Assembly: GCF_023721835.1 (NCBI RefSeq)
Contig: NZ_JAMKFE010000002.1
Coordinates: 124,001-188,000, forward strand
Direction of reading: 5' to 3'
Length of the DNA stretch: 64,000 nt
DNA from: Caldimonas mangrovi
Lineage (GTDB): Bacteria > Pseudomonadota > Gammaproteobacteria > Burkholderiales > Burkholderiaceae_C
In this document: positions 17,684-27,390 of the stretch, in pieces
Layout of the letters: every line of letters begins with the position of its first letter
How positions within the stretch are numbered: the stretch's first letter is position 1
The notes under the pieces: generated by a model
Seen by the model: the letters and a program-made list of their open reading frames with translations, nothing else
Told to the model about the DNA's origin: nothing
Databases searched by the model: none
Translations under genes and position numbers: made by a program

Positions 17684-18628
17684 TCAGAACGGGAAATCGT
17701 CGACGAGATTGGCCGCGACCTCGCCGACGATCTGGTTCATCGAAGACGTCAGGTAGCGGTCGGCCGCGAAGATGTAGTCGCGCCGGTCGGGATCCGGGTC
17801 GAGGTCCGAGACCAGCGTGTTCTGCGTGCAGCTCGTGGCCGGCGACACGGTGCAGCCGGCCCCGCTGCGGTTGTCGTAGTTGTACAGGTCGTCGTCGACA
17901 GCGCTCTGCACGCGGTCGTTGGCGCGCATGAAGGCGATGCGTCGGTTGGCTGCATCCGCGATGCCGGTGCGCAGGCCATCGTTGAAGGCGTCGGTCAGGC
18001 TGCGCAGGCGAGAGCGTGCGTTGGCCACTGCGCTGGCGCCGGCTTCCGGCGTCGAGCCCTGGTTGATCACGTCGAGCACCAGCACGCGTGCCCCCTGTTC
18101 CGTCCAGTCGTCGATCCGCGTCGCGAGGTCGCTGCCGCGCGTGCGGGCTTCCTCTTCCAAGTCAGCCAGCGCTTCGCCGTTGGCGTAGCGATTGAACAGC
18201 TCCCAGACGTCGTTGGCGCCGACCTGCACCAGGATCAGATCTTCGGACCGGAAGCCGCCGAAGTCGTCGAGCTGCGCCTGGATGTCCGCGGCGAGCGCGC
18301 CGACGCGGGCCAGCGCCTGGCCGCTCGTGTCGGGATCGTCGTCCAAGGGCGTGCACTGCTCGAAGCGGATGCCGTACTCGGACGCGACGATCTGGTTCCA
18401 CAGCGGGTAGTCGATGCAGTTGAACGAGCCGTCGGAGCGGACGCGGTTGATCGAGTACTTCGCGCCGGTGCCTGGGTCGATGTAGCTGTATTCGTCGCCG
18501 ACCGACAGGATGCGGTTGGGGTTGAACTGGTCGTGGATCTCGCCGCCGCAGGCGGTGAGGGCGGCGGTGGTGCCGACCAGCAAAGCGAGCCTTGCACGCG
18601 ACAACCAGGATGGGGAACGCAGGAACAT
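17684..18628 (-). CDS. SGNH/GDSL-like lipoprotein with altered active-site block
   Basis: The 314-residue protein has a lipoprotein signal (LLVGTTAALTACGGE, lipobox LTAC), then an SGNH-like layout. Block I reads ILSVGDEYSYID, block III is LVQVGANDVWE and the final block is FAADRYLTSSMNQIVGEVA. Block I has GDE where GDSL enzymes have GDS with the catalytic serine, and the last block lacks a clear DxxH. It may be a non-canonical or inactive member of a Burkholderiales esterase-like family. ATG 18628 follows GGAG by 5 nt. It lies downstream of tsaC on the same strand. Confidence 0.75.
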   Translation of the reverse strand: MFLRSPSWLSRARLALLVGTTAALTACGGEIHDQFNPNRILSVGDEYSYIDPGTGAKYSINRVRSDGSFNCIDYPLWNQIVASEYGIRFEQCTPLDDDPDTSGQALARVGALAADIQAQLDDFGGFRSEDLILVQVGANDVWELFNRYANGEALADLEEEARTRGSDLATRIDDWTEQGARVLVLDVINQGSTPEAGASAVANARSRLRSLTDAFNDGLRTGIADAANRRIAFMRANDRVQSAVDDDLYNYDNRSGAGCTVSPATSCTQNTLVSDLDPDPDRRDYIFAADRYLTSSMNQIVGEVAANLVDDFPF

Positions 18629-18663
18629 GAACACTCCGTTAGAAATTTCTTGGCACGGTGGCC

Positions 18664-19644
18664 TCAGGCAGCCGCCGCTCGAACGAGCCGGTCGCGCACG
18701 CCGTCCCACTCGGGGGCGGACGGCGGGCTTTCGACCCAGATGAGCGAGACGCCCTGGGCGTCCAGCTCGCGCAACACGGCGAACAACTCGTGCGCGGCCT
18801 TGGCCGCGTCGTCGGGCATGCGCCGATGCAGCATGCCGCGTGGGGCACGCACGGTGCGTGAATACAGCGCCAGCTTCGGCAGGTTCTCGCCCAGCACCTG
18901 CAATGCGGTTTGCAGGATGTCGGCGCTCATCAGGCGCAGCTTGGCACGCGGCGCATAGTGCGCTTCCAGCGTGCCGGACGCGCGCGGAGCCTCGGCATCG
19001 CGCTCGAGCAGGGGCTCGTCGATCGCCGCCTCAATCTCGCCGCGCGTCAGCAGGCCGGGCCGCAGCAACACCGGGCGGTCGCGCGAGCAATCGACGATGG
19101 TCGATTCGATGCCGACCTCACAGGCGCCGCCATCGAGCACCAGCACATCGTCGCCGAACTCCTCCGCGACGTGCGCGGCGGTGGTCGGGCTGATGCGACC
19201 GAACAGGTTGGCGCTGGGCGCCGCCAGGCCGAGGATGCCCCGCTGCGCGCAGGCTTCGAGCAGCGACGTCGCGACCGGGTGTGCGGGGCAGCGCAGGCCG
19301 ATCGTGTCCTGCCCACCGGCGGCCGCGCCGGCCACGCCGGGCCTGCGCGGCACGATCACGGTCAACGGCCCGGGCCAGAAGGCCTCTATCAGCTTCTGAG
19401 CCACCGGCGGCAGCGCGCTGGCGAGTTCGTAGGCGCACTCGACATTGGGCACGTGCACGATCAACGGGTGGTCCGCCGGCCGGCCCTTGGCCTCGAAGAC
19501 GCGGCCCACCGCAACGTCGCTGCCGGCGTCGGCGCCCAGCCCGTAGACCGTCTCGGTCGGGAAGGCGACGAGCCGGCCGTCGGCGAGCGCGTCCACCGCC
19601 TGCTGCAGGTGCTGCGGGTTGTGTGCGTCGAGTAAGCGTGCCAC
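18664..19644 (-). CDS. tsaC: L-threonylcarbamoyladenylate synthase (Sua5/YwlC type)
   Basis: The enzyme makes threonylcarbamoyl-AMP from threonine, bicarbonate and ATP for t6A tRNA modification. The 326-residue length indicates the long Sua5 form: a YrdC domain (PTETVYGLGADA, FEAKGRPADHPLIVHV, FWPGPLTVIVPR, LAAPSANLFGRISPTTAAHV, STIVDCS) plus a C-terminal Sua5 domain beginning after SGTLEAHYAPRA. The start is GTG 19644 with no obvious ribosome binding site. It follows purK by 19 bp, so it is probably in the purEK transcript. Confidence 0.95.
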   Translation of the reverse strand: MARLLDAHNPQHLQQAVDALADGRLVAFPTETVYGLGADAGSDVAVGRVFEAKGRPADHPLIVHVPNVECAYELASALPPVAQKLIEAFWPGPLTVIVPRRPGVAGAAAGGQDTIGLRCPAHPVATSLLEACAQRGILGLAAPSANLFGRISPTTAAHVAEEFGDDVLVLDGGACEVGIESTIVDCSRDRPVLLRPGLLTRGEIEAAIDEPLLERDAEAPRASGTLEAHYAPRAKLRLMSADILQTALQVLGENLPKLALYSRTVRAPRGMLHRRMPDDAAKAAHELFAVLRELDAQGVSLIWVESPPSAPEWDGVRDRLVRAAAA

Positions 19645-19663
19645 GTATCGGTCGTTCGTCAGG

Positions 19664-20893
19664 TCAGAAGGCGGCGAGCCCGAGCAGCTCGCAGCATCGC
19701 AATGCGACTTCGCGCACCTGCGTCGCGCTGGCGCCGGTGATGTTCAGGTGGCCCATCTTGCGGCCCGGTCGCGCCGAGAGCTTGCCGTACAGGTGCAGGT
19801 GTGTGCCGGGCAGCGTCAGCACCCGCTCCCACGGCGGCGTCGCCGCATCGGTGGAGCCGTCGCGGAACCACAGGTCGCCGAGCAGGTTCAGCATGATCGC
19901 GGACGAATGCAGCCGGGGAGCCGGCAGCGGCAGGCCGGTCATGGCACGTACCTGCAGGTCGAACTGCGACACGTCGCAGGCATCGAGGGTGTAGTGGCCG
20001 GAGTTGTGCGGGCGGGGCGCCATTTCGTTGGCGACCAGCGTGCCGTCGGCCAGCACGAAAAACTCGACGCAGAGCACGCCGACATAGCCCATCGACGCAG
20101 CGATCGTCTCGGCGGCACGCACGGCCTGCGCCTGCAACTCGGGGGTCACGTCGGGGGCGGGCACGGTGGTCACCGCCAGGATGCCGCCTCGGTGCAGGTT
20201 CTGCTGCAACGGGAAATGCACCAGCTCGCCCTGGGCGTTGCGCGCGACGATCACGCTGACCTCGAACGCCAGCTCGAGCCGCTTTTCGAGCACGCAGGGT
20301 ACGCGCTTCAGCTCGTTCCACGCGGCCGCGAGCGCTTCGACGCTGTGCACGGTCGCCTGGCCCTTGCCGTCGTAGCCCATGCTCGCGGTCTTCAGGATGC
20401 CGGGCAGCAGGGCCGGGTCGATCGCCTGCAGCTGCGCCTCGTCGGCGATCAGCGCGTGCGGCGCACAGGGCACGCCGCAGCCCGTGAAATGAGCCTTCTC
20501 GCGCACACGGTCCTGGCAGACGGCGACGGCGTCGGCCCCTGGCGCCACCGGCAGCCGGGCGGCGAGCGTCGCCAGCGCACGGGCCGGCACATTCTCGAAT
20601 TCGGTGGTCACCGCATGGCAGCGCTGGGCGAGGTCGGCCAGGCCTTGCGCGTCGAGGTAGTCGCACTGCACGTGGTGGTGTGCGATCTGGCCGGCCGGGC
20701 TGGTCGGATCCGGGTCGAGCACGACCGTGTGGTAGCCGAGCTCCTGAGCGGCGTGCACGAACATGCGGCCCAGCTGGCCGCCGCCCAGCACGCCCAGGGT
20801 CGCGCCGCCCGGCAGTATGGGGCTGCCCGGGGCGCTTCGCACGTGTTCCTCCGGCAGGGAGTTCGCCCCTGCGGGCGGCAGGGCGAGGCTCAT
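19664..20893 (-). CDS. purK: 5-(carboxyamino)imidazole ribonucleotide synthase
   Basis: PurK is the ATP-grasp enzyme that carboxylates AIR to N5-CAIR, which PurE then converts to CAIR in purine synthesis. The 409-residue protein has [13 protein letters not shown] at about 33-45, ATP-grasp strands ([42 protein letters not shown]) and the family ending HLNITG. ATG 20893 overlaps the purE stop as ATGA. The first 30 residues are an extension relative to many homologues, so a later start is possible. Confidence 0.95.
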   Translation of the reverse strand: MSLALPPAGANSLPEEHVRSAPGSPILPGGATLGVLGGGQLGRMFVHAAQELGYHTVVLDPDPTSPAGQIAHHHVQCDYLDAQGLADLAQRCHAVTTEFENVPARALATLAARLPVAPGADAVAVCQDRVREKAHFTGCGVPCAPHALIADEAQLQAIDPALLPGILKTASMGYDGKGQATVHSVEALAAAWNELKRVPCVLEKRLELAFEVSVIVARNAQGELVHFPLQQNLHRGGILAVTTVPAPDVTPELQAQAVRAAETIAASMGYVGVLCVEFFVLADGTLVANEMAPRPHNSGHYTLDACDVSQFDLQVRAMTGLPLPAPRLHSSAIMLNLLGDLWFRDGSTDAATPPWERVLTLPGTHLHLYGKLSARPGRKMGHLNITGASATQVREVALRCCELLGLAAF

Positions 20894-21396
20894 GGCCGTC
20901 CAGGCAGCGGCTCGAGCGTCATCGCCCGGGCTGCGTCGGTCTGGCGTGCACGAAAAGCGTCGAGCTGCGCGCGCAATGCCGGGTTCTCGTTGGCGAGCAT
21001 GGCCACGGCGAACAGCGCGGCGTTGGCCGCACCCGCCACGCCGATCGCGAAAGTCGCCACCGGGATGCCCTTGGGCATCTGCACGATCGAGTGCAGCGAA
21101 TCGACACCTTGCAAGTGCTTGCTCGGCACCGGCACGCCGAGCACCGGCACGGCGGTCTTGGCGGCGAGCATGCCCGGCAGGTGGGCGGCTCCGCCGGCCC
21201 CGGCGATGATCGCCTTCAGGCCGCGCTGGGCCGCGCTTTCGGCGTAGCGGAACATGTCGTCGGGCATGCGATGTGCCGAGACCACCTGCGCCTCATAGGG
21301 GACGCCGAACTCGGCGAGAATCTGGGCGGCGTTGCGCATGACGTCCCAATCGCTGTTGGAACCCATGACGACGCCGACGAGGGGCGACTGACTCAA
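20890..21396 (-). CDS. purE: N5-carboxyaminoimidazole ribonucleotide mutase
   Basis: PurE isomerises N5-CAIR to CAIR. Conserved elements are [26 protein letters not shown] with the catalytic histidine, [15 protein letters not shown] and [27 protein letters not shown] choose TTG 21396 because GGAG lies 7 nt upstream and the product is then 168 residues, the usual size; the long frame upstream is spurious. It is the first gene of purE-purK-tsaC. Confidence 0.95.
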   Translation of the reverse strand: MSQSPLVGVVMGSNSDWDVMRNAAQILAEFGVPYEAQVVSAHRMPDDMFRYAESAAQRGLKAIIAGAGGAAHLPGMLAAKTAVPVLGVPVPSKHLQGVDSLHSIVQMPKGIPVATFAIGVAGAANAALFAVAMLANENPALRAQLDAFRARQTDAARAMTLEPLPGRP

Positions 21397-21486
21397 GTGA
21401 GCGCTCCGGTGCGGGAAAAGCGTGATTTTAGGCGGGCTTGCGCCCCGGGCTTGGCGGCCCCATCTGACGCCCGAAGGATTTGCTAC

Positions 21487-22431
21487 ATGATCGATATCAC
21501 CCTCCAGAATTTCGAAGCCGAGGTCTTGCAGGCCTCGATGACGCAGCCGGTGCTGCTGGACATCTGGGCGCCGTGGTGCGGGCCCTGCCGCACCCTGGGG
21601 CCGATGCTCGAGACGCTGGAAGCCGATTACGAAGGCCGCTTCGTGCTCGGCAAGCTCAACGCCGACGAGCAGCCGGAGATCGCTGGGCAGCTGTCGTCGA
21701 TGTTCGGCGTGCGCAGCATCCCGTTTTGCGTGATGTTTCGAGACGGCCAGCCGGTCGACGGTTTCGTCGGCGCGCTGCCTCAGGATCAGATCCAGCAGTT
21801 CCTCGACAAGCACGTGCCGGCCGAGGCCCAGATGGTCGCCGACGAAGCCGCCGACGAAGCCGAGCTGCTGGCGGACGAGGGCGACGTCGACGGCGCGCTG
21901 GAGCGGCTGCAGGAGGCGATCGCGATCGACCCGGCGAACGACGCGGCGCGGCTCGACTACGTGAAGCTGCTGCTGCAGGCCGGGCGCACGGCGGACGCGC
22001 GCGTGGCCTATGAGCCGGTGGCGAGCAAGGCGTTGATCGACGGCCGCATTGCTGCCTTCGGCCAGTGGGTCGACGCTTGCGAGAAGGCTGCCGTCGGGCG
22101 GCCGGCAGAGGCGCTGCAGGTGGCCATTGCGGCCAACAAGCGCGACTTCGACGCCCGCTTCGAGCTGGCGCAGCGCCACTTCGCCGCGCAGGCGTGGACG
22201 GCCGCGATGGACGAGCTGCTCGAGATCATCATGCGCGACAAGAAGTGGAACGACGAGGCTGCGCGCAAGGCCTACGTGGCCGTTCTTGAACTGATGGCCA
22301 AGCCGGCGGCCAAAGCGGCGGAAGCCGCGCCGCAGAAGGGCGCGCTGGAAGTGACCGGCAAGACGGTGGCCGCCCCGGCCGATCCGGTGATTGACCAGTA
22401 CCGGCGCAAGCTCAGCATGGCGTTGTTTTAG
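21487..22431 (+). CDS. Thioredoxin-domain co-chaperone, YbbN (CnoX)-like
   Basis: The 314-residue protein joins an N-terminal thioredoxin domain (APWCGPC, Cys31 and Cys34) to a C-terminal TPR-like helical domain ([47 protein letters not shown]). This is the YbbN/CnoX architecture, in which the protein protects clients from oxidation and passes them to GroEL/DnaK. An intact CxxC is kept here, unlike E. coli YbbN. A low-complexity Ala/Lys tail follows. It is divergent from purE and ends next to a dispersed repeat. Confidence 0.92.
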   Translation: MIDITLQNFEAEVLQASMTQPVLLDIWAPWCGPCRTLGPMLETLEADYEGRFVLGKLNADEQPEIAGQLSSMFGVRSIPFCVMFRDGQPVDGFVGALPQDQIQQFLDKHVPAEAQMVADEAADEAELLADEGDVDGALERLQEAIAIDPANDAARLDYVKLLLQAGRTADARVAYEPVASKALIDGRIAAFGQWVDACEKAAVGRPAEALQVAIAANKRDFDARFELAQRHFAAQAWTAAMDELLEIIMRDKKWNDEAARKAYVAVLELMAKPAAKAAEAAPQKGALEVTGKTVAAPADPVIDQYRRKLSMALF

Positions 22432-22435
22432 ACCA

Positions 22436-22492
22436 CCCCTACGGCCTTCGGCCGCCCCTCAAGGGGCGACGCTGGCGGACCGGCGGAGCCGG
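22436..22492 (+). repeat. Dispersed intergenic repeat, copy 1
   Basis: This element (CCCCTACGGCCTTCGGCCGC, then CCCTCAAGGGGCGACGCTGG and CGGACCGGCGGAGCCGG) recurs in reverse orientation at 31526-31585 with only a few changes. It contains a small hairpin GCCCCT-ca-AGGGGC. It sits 5 bp after the ybbN-like stop, between convergent genes, and may act as a transcription end. The remaining bases up to purC hold no recognisable feature. Confidence 0.7.
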
Positions 22493-22586
22493 AACCGCGG
22501 CGTCACTCGGGCCTGGCGGCCACGCGGAGGCTCGACGCCAGTGGGAAACGCCTCGGACTGCGGGCGCCATGCGCCCGCCGGGAGTA

Positions 22587-23486
22587 TCAGCCGGCGGTGA
22601 GCCGGGTCAGCGCCTCGCGGTACTTGGCAGCGGTTTTCTCGACCACCTCGGCAGGTAGCGCGGGGGCGGGTGCCTGCTTGTTCCACGGTTGGCCGTTCAC
22701 GGTCGCCTGCTCCAGCCAGTCACGCACGAACTGCTTGTCGTAGCTGGGCGGGTTGATGCCTTCCCGGTAGCCTTCGACCGGCCAGAAGCGCGACGAATCG
22801 GGCGTCAGCACCTCGTCCATCAACGTGAGTCGACCGTCGGAGTCGAGGCCGAACTCGAACTTCGTGTCGGCAATGATGATGCCCTTCGTCAGCGCGAAGT
22901 CGGCGGCCGTGCGGTACAGGCGGATCGACACCTCGCGCACCTGCTCGGCCAGCTCGCGGCCGATGATCTGCACCATGCGGTCGAACGAGATGTTCTCGTC
23001 GTGCTCGCCGATCTCGGCCTTGGTGGCCGGCGTGAAGATCGGCTCCAGCAGCTTGCTGGCGTTTTTCAGGCCCCCGGGCAGCTTGACGCCGCACACTTCA
23101 CCCGACTCCTGGTATTCCTTCCAGCCGCTGCCCGCCAGATAGCCGCGCACGACGGCCTCGACGGGCAGTGGCTTGAGCCGCCGGACCAGCATCGAGCGAC
23201 CCAGCACCTGCCCCGCTTCGTCCGCCGTGACGACACTTTCGGGGGCATCGCCGGTCAGGTGGTTCGGCACGATGCCGTCGAGCCGGTCGAACCAGAACAA
23301 GGCCATGCGCGTCAGCAGCTCACCCTTGCCGGGGATCGGCTCGCCCATCACGACGTCGAAGGCGCTGAGCCGGTCGCTCGCGATCATCAGGATGCGGTCG
23401 TCGCCGACCGCGTAGTTGTCGCGGACCTTGCCGCGGGCCAGCAGGGGCAGGGAACGGATGGAGGAGTTGAGCAGGGCGGCAGTCAC
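22587..23486 (-). CDS. purC: Phosphoribosylaminoimidazole-succinocarboxamide synthase
   Basis: PurC joins CAIR with aspartate using ATP to make SAICAR. The 299-residue protein is the longer, yeast-ADE1-like form. Family motifs are [11 protein letters not shown] at 15-25, [51 protein letters not shown] and [15 protein letters not shown]. The start is ATG 23486. It stands apart from purEK and is separated from fba by a terminator. Confidence 0.97.
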   Translation of the reverse strand: MTAALLNSSIRSLPLLARGKVRDNYAVGDDRILMIASDRLSAFDVVMGEPIPGKGELLTRMALFWFDRLDGIVPNHLTGDAPESVVTADEAGQVLGRSMLVRRLKPLPVEAVVRGYLAGSGWKEYQESGEVCGVKLPGGLKNASKLLEPIFTPATKAEIGEHDENISFDRMVQIIGRELAEQVREVSIRLYRTAADFALTKGIIIADTKFEFGLDSDGRLTLMDEVLTPDSSRFWPVEGYREGINPPSYDKQFVRDWLEQATVNGQPWNKQAPAPALPAEVVEKTAAKYREALTRLTAG

Positions 23487-23506
23487 GGGCGTGGGTCTTT
23501 CGCAAA

Positions 23507-23534
23507 TGAAAAAGCCCGCTGCAAGCAGCGGGCT
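23507..23534 (-). terminator. Rho-independent terminator after fba
   Basis: On the minus strand AGCCCGCTGC and GCAGCGGGCT form a perfect 10-bp stem around a 2-nt gap (in practice an 8-bp stem with a larger loop), followed by TTTTT. It is 36 bp past the fba stop and ahead of purC. Confidence 0.88.
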
Positions 23535-23569
23535 GGCGGGGCCGGCGCGGGCAGCGGGGCCCGGGGTCG

Positions 23570-24649
23570 TCAGGCCACCTGGCGGTACTGGACCACCTGA
23601 GCCAGCTCGCCCGAGGCGTAGCGCTTGGCCACGTCGGCCAGCGCGATCGCCTTGATTTTACCGGCCTGGCCTTCGCAGCCGAACTCCATGTAGCGCTGCT
23701 TGCAGATCAGCTTGGCGGCTTCGCGCGCCGGCTTCAGGTATTCGCGCGGGTCGAACTTGCTCGGATTCTCCACGAAGAACTTGCGGATCGCAGCCGTCAT
23801 CGCCAGCCGGATGTCGGTGTCGATGTTGATCTTGCGCACGCCGTACTTGATGGCTTCCTGGATCTCCTCGACCGGCACGCCATAAGTTTCCTTCATGTCG
23901 CCGCCGTACTTGCGGATTTCGGCCAGCAAGTCCTGCGGCACGCTGGACGAGCCATGCATCACCAGGTGGGTGTTGGGAATGCGGGCGTGGATCTCCTTGA
24001 TGCGGTTGATCGCCAGGATGTCGCCGGTGGGCTTGCGGGTGAACTTGTAGGCGCCGTGGCTGGTGCCGATCGCGATCGCCAGTGCGTCGAGCTGGGTCTG
24101 CTTGACGAAATCGGCGGCCTGCTCCGGGTCGGTCAGCAACTGGTCCATCGTCATCGTCGCTTCGGTGCCGTGGCCGTCTTCCTTGTCGCCCTTCATCGTC
24201 TCGAGCGAGCCGAGGCAGCCGAGTTCGCCTTCGACGGTGACGCCCAGGGCGTGCGCCATCTCGACCACCTTGCGGGTGACTTCGACGTTGTACTCGTAGC
24301 TGGCGATGGTCTTGCCGTCGGCCTGCAGCGAGCCGTCCATCATCACGGAACTGAAGCCCAGGTCGATCGCGCCCTTGCAGACGTCGGGGCTCTGCCCGTG
24401 GTCCTGGTGCATCACGACCGGGATGTGCGGGTACGACTCGACGGCGGCCTGGATCAGGTGCTTCAGGAAGCCCTCGCCGGCGTACTTACGCGCACCGGCC
24501 GAGGCCTGCATGATGACCGGCGCACCGACTTCGTCGGCGGCGCTCATGATGGCCTGGACCTGTTCGAGATTGTTGACGTTGAACGCCGGGATGCCATAGC
24601 CGTTTTCGGCGGCATGGTCCAGCAGTTGGCGCATCGAGACGAGTGGCAT
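23570..24649 (-). CDS. fba: Class II fructose-bisphosphate aldolase
   Basis: The Zn-dependent aldolase splits fructose-1,6-bisphosphate in glycolysis and the reverse in gluconeogenesis or the Calvin cycle. The 359-residue protein begins [19 protein letters not shown], and has Zn histidines in [10 protein letters not shown] and in GTSHGAYKF and [21 protein letters not shown] and [14 protein letters not shown] mark it as the CbbA-like class IIB. The frame before 24649 has no family similarity. pyk and pgk lie nearby in the same direction. Confidence 0.97.
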   Translation of the reverse strand: MPLVSMRQLLDHAAENGYGIPAFNVNNLEQVQAIMSAADEVGAPVIMQASAGARKYAGEGFLKHLIQAAVESYPHIPVVMHQDHGQSPDVCKGAIDLGFSSVMMDGSLQADGKTIASYEYNVEVTRKVVEMAHALGVTVEGELGCLGSLETMKGDKEDGHGTEATMTMDQLLTDPEQAADFVKQTQLDALAIAIGTSHGAYKFTRKPTGDILAINRIKEIHARIPNTHLVMHGSSSVPQDLLAEIRKYGGDMKETYGVPVEEIQEAIKYGVRKINIDTDIRLAMTAAIRKFFVENPSKFDPREYLKPAREAAKLICKQRYMEFGCEGQAGKIKAIALADVAKRYASGELAQVVQYRQVA

Positions 24650-25002
24650 GGCGAGCCTCTGGGAAGTGGGACAACCGGTGTTCCGCGGTGTGATGGGAAG
24701 CTGAAACCGCGAAGTAATTGGCGGCAATTCTACCGGTCGACCCCAACGGGTTCGTGACTGTTGGCATCCGAGCGTCGGCGCGGGCCGGCGCCGAATTTGT
24801 TGTCCTGATGCACATACCGGCGCAGATGGTGCCTGCCGTAACTGCACGTACCTTGTGGGGAGCAGGGCCGCGTTTCGCGCGCGTTCGCTTGCATTCGAAA
24901 ACACAAGCGAAAAGAAGGGAAAAACGAATCGCTACACGGGCCGGCGCAAGTGCCGCCTAGAGTCAGCGCCGAGTTTCTTCAACTGTGTCCAGCCGTCCGA
25001 CC
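24650..25002. other. Divergent intergenic region between fba and the DUF481 gene
   Basis: No gene is visible in these about 350 bases. On the minus strand a TAGAAT hexamer at 24732-24727, about 80 nt before the fba start, is a possible -10 box without a convincing -35. An inverted repeat CGCTTG/CAAGCG flanks 24886-24909, followed by a purine-rich stretch to about 24928. Confidence 0.5.
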
Positions 25003-25764
25003 ATGCCATTTGCCCCGCGCCTGCCCGCTCTGATCCTGGCCGCCACACTGCCCTGCGCCGCGTGGGCGCAGGTCACTGTCAAGCCCGACGGCCAGTGGCG
25101 ACACCTGTTCGGCGCCGGCGCCAGTCTGTCGAGCGGCAACAGCGACGCGTCGAGCTTCAACCTGACGGCCGACAGCGTGCGCGCCACCGACCACGACAAG
25201 TGGAGCCTCACCGGCCGGGCTCAGTATGCAAAGGTCGAGGACGAAACCTCGGCCGAGCGGTTCGGTGCCGGCACCCAGTACGACCGCGACTTTTCCCCTC
25301 AGTGGTTCGGCTTCGGCAGGCTGGAATTCCTGCGCGACCGGCCGGCTAACCTGTCGCTGCGGTCCTTTGCGGCGTCCGGCGTGGGCTACCACATCTTCCG
25401 TGACGACACCGGCTTCTGGGACCTTTCCGTCGGTCTGGGCTACACCCAGGACCGCTTCACCGACCCGGCCGAGGTCGACGGCCAAATGCGCCGCAGCTAC
25501 GGCCGTGCCGAATTGCTGCTGGCCGAGGAATCGAGTCACCAGTTCACCGAGACGACGAAGTTCAGGCAGAAACTGAGCCTGTTGCCGGTGCTCAACGAAC
25601 CGGGCACCTATCGGGCCGAGTTCGACACCGGCGTGTCGGTGGCCATCAACGAGAAGCTGAGCCTCACGGCCGCGTTGACCTATCGCTACAACAGCGACCC
25701 GGGCGAGGGCCTGAAGCGCGGCGACGCCCTGTTCGTGACCGGCGTGTCGCTGCGTATCGACTAG
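25003..25764 (+). CDS. DUF481 family outer-membrane protein (YdiY-like)
   Basis: The 253-residue protein has a signal peptide (residues 1-22, cleavage after AAWA) and alternating aromatic beta-strands typical of a small outer-membrane barrel. It matches the DUF481/salt-induced outer membrane protein family (GAGASLSSGNSDASSFNLTAD, ending GDALFVTGVSLRID). The function is unknown. The start is ATG 25003 or GTG 24985; the ATG puts the signal peptide first. It converges with pyk, 3 bp away. Confidence 0.85.
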   Translation: MPFAPRLPALILAATLPCAAWAQVTVKPDGQWRHLFGAGASLSSGNSDASSFNLTADSVRATDHDKWSLTGRAQYAKVEDETSAERFGAGTQYDRDFSPQWFGFGRLEFLRDRPANLSLRSFAASGVGYHIFRDDTGFWDLSVGLGYTQDRFTDPAEVDGQMRRSYGRAELLLAEESSHQFTETTKFRQKLSLLPVLNEPGTYRAEFDTGVSVAINEKLSLTAALTYRYNSDPGEGLKRGDALFVTGVSLRID

Positions 25765-25767
25765 GCC

Positions 25768-27198
25768 CTAGCCGACCCGGCACACCTTCAGCATGTTGGT
25801 GCCGCCCGGGTAGCCCATCGGCTCGCCGCAGGTGATCGCATAGGTGTCGCCGGGGCGCAGCACGCCTTGTTCGACCAGCAGGGACTCGGCCTTCGCGAGC
25901 GCCACATCGCGGTCGGTGTAACTCGGCATCAGGATCGGCCGCACGTTGCGGTACAAGGCCATCTTGCGTTGCGACAGCGACTGCGACGTGAGGCCGTAGA
26001 TCGGCACGTGGATCTTGTGCCGGCTCATCCACAAGGCCGTCGAGCCGGACTCGGTCAACGCGACGATGGCCTTGCAGCCCAGGTGGTGCGCCGTGAACAG
26101 CGCACCCATCGCGATCGACTGGTCGATGCGGCCGAAGTGCTTGTTCGTGAAATCGGCGTCGAGCGAGACGTCCTCGGCGCGCTCGGCTTCCAGCGCAATC
26201 AGCGCCATGTGCTCGACCGTCTCGACCGGGTACTTGCCGGCGGCTGTCTCGGCACTCAGCATCACTGCGTCGGTGCCGTCGAGCACGGCGTTCGCGACGT
26301 CGCTGACCTCCGCACGCGTCGGCACCGGGTTGACGATCATCGACTCCATCATCTGCGTTGCGGTGATGACGACCTTGTCCATCTCGCGCGCCATGCGGAT
26401 CATGCGCTTTTGCAACGCCGGCACGGCGGCGTTGCCGACTTCGATCGCCAGGTCGCCGCGCGCGACCATGATGCCGTCGCTGGCCTTGAGGATGCTCTCC
26501 AGCACCGGGATCGCTTCGCTGCGCTCGATCTTCGCGATCAGCCCCGGCTTGTGGCGCCACGGCTCGCCCGCCACGTTGGCGAGCTGGCGCGCCATTTCCA
26601 TGTCGGTCGCGTTCTTCGGGAAGGACACGGCGAGGTATTCGCACTGGAAGCTCATCGCGGTCTTGATGTCCTCCATGTCCTTGGCCGTCAGCGCCGGGGC
26701 GGTCAGGCCGCCGCCCTGCTTGTTGATGCCCTTGTTGTTGGACAGCTCGCCGCCGATCTTGACCAGCGTGTACACCTGCTCGCCGACGATGCGGTCGACC
26801 GTCAGCACGATCAAGCCGTCGTTCAGCAGCAGCGTGTCGCCGGGCTTCACGTCGCGTGGCAGCTCCTTGTAGTCCAGGCCGACGCGTTCGTTGTTGCCGA
26901 GTTCGGTGTGGGACGCGTCCAGGATGAAAAGCTGCCCCTGCTCCAGCAGGGTCTTGTTGCCTTCGAACTTGCCGACGCGGATCTTCGGGCCCTGCAGGTC
27001 GGCCATGATTGCGACCTGCCGGCCGGCGCGCTGCGCGGTCTCGCGCACCAGGTTGGCGCGGTCGATGTGGTCCTGCGCCTTGCCGTGCGAAAAGTTCAGG
27101 CGCACGACATCGACGCCCGCGACGATCATGCGTTCCAGGACTTCGGGGGACGACGAGGCAGGGCCGAGGGTGGCGACGATCTTGGTGGCGCGCGACAT
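25768..27198 (-). CDS. pyk: Pyruvate kinase
   Basis: The enzyme converts phosphoenolpyruvate and ADP to pyruvate and ATP. The 476-residue protein starts MSRATKIVATLGPASSS and has VVRLNFSHG, ADLQGPKIRVG, the active-site KIERSEAIPVLESIL, MVARGDLAIEVG and TATQMMESMI. The C-terminal regulatory domain is complete (HHLGCKAIVALTESGSTA). The start at 27198 gives the standard N-terminus. A good -10 box lies about 40 nt upstream. Confidence 0.98.
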   Translation of the reverse strand: MSRATKIVATLGPASSSPEVLERMIVAGVDVVRLNFSHGKAQDHIDRANLVRETAQRAGRQVAIMADLQGPKIRVGKFEGNKTLLEQGQLFILDASHTELGNNERVGLDYKELPRDVKPGDTLLLNDGLIVLTVDRIVGEQVYTLVKIGGELSNNKGINKQGGGLTAPALTAKDMEDIKTAMSFQCEYLAVSFPKNATDMEMARQLANVAGEPWRHKPGLIAKIERSEAIPVLESILKASDGIMVARGDLAIEVGNAAVPALQKRMIRMAREMDKVVITATQMMESMIVNPVPTRAEVSDVANAVLDGTDAVMLSAETAAGKYPVETVEHMALIALEAERAEDVSLDADFTNKHFGRIDQSIAMGALFTAHHLGCKAIVALTESGSTALWMSRHKIHVPIYGLTSQSLSQRKMALYRNVRPILMPSYTDRDVALAKAESLLVEQGVLRPGDTYAITCGEPMGYPGGTNMLKVCRVG

Positions 27199-27237
27199 GA
27201 GGGGGTGTCTCCGAACGGGTTCGTAACTTTGTTCCGG

Positions 27238-27243
27238 ATTATC
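27238..27243 (-). promoter_or_regulatory. Candidate -10 box for pyk
   Basis: GATAAT, preceded by T (TGATAAT), lies on the minus strand 39 nt before the pyk ATG. No clear -35 hexamer is seen at 16-18 bp. The rest of the gap to pgk (27199-27390) has no gene. Confidence 0.4.
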
Positions 27244-27344
27244 AGCCGTAATCGAGTTGCAGAGTTACGAATCCGGGGGTGGCGAGACATTCGTGGCAAA
27301 GCGGTCGCCCGATGTTGCCGACGAACGACGGCGCCGAAAAGACA

Positions 27345-27377
27345 AAGGCCCGCGGTGCCCCAAGGCGAGCCGGGGCA
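27345..27377 (-). terminator. Weak terminator-like hairpin after pgk
   Basis: On the minus strand TGCCCC and GGGGCA pair around a 10-nt loop (27377-27356), followed after CCGCGGGCC by TTTGTCTTTT. The distance between stem and T-tract makes it a weak candidate. Confidence 0.35.
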
Positions 27378-27390
27378 GGTGTGCGGCGCG

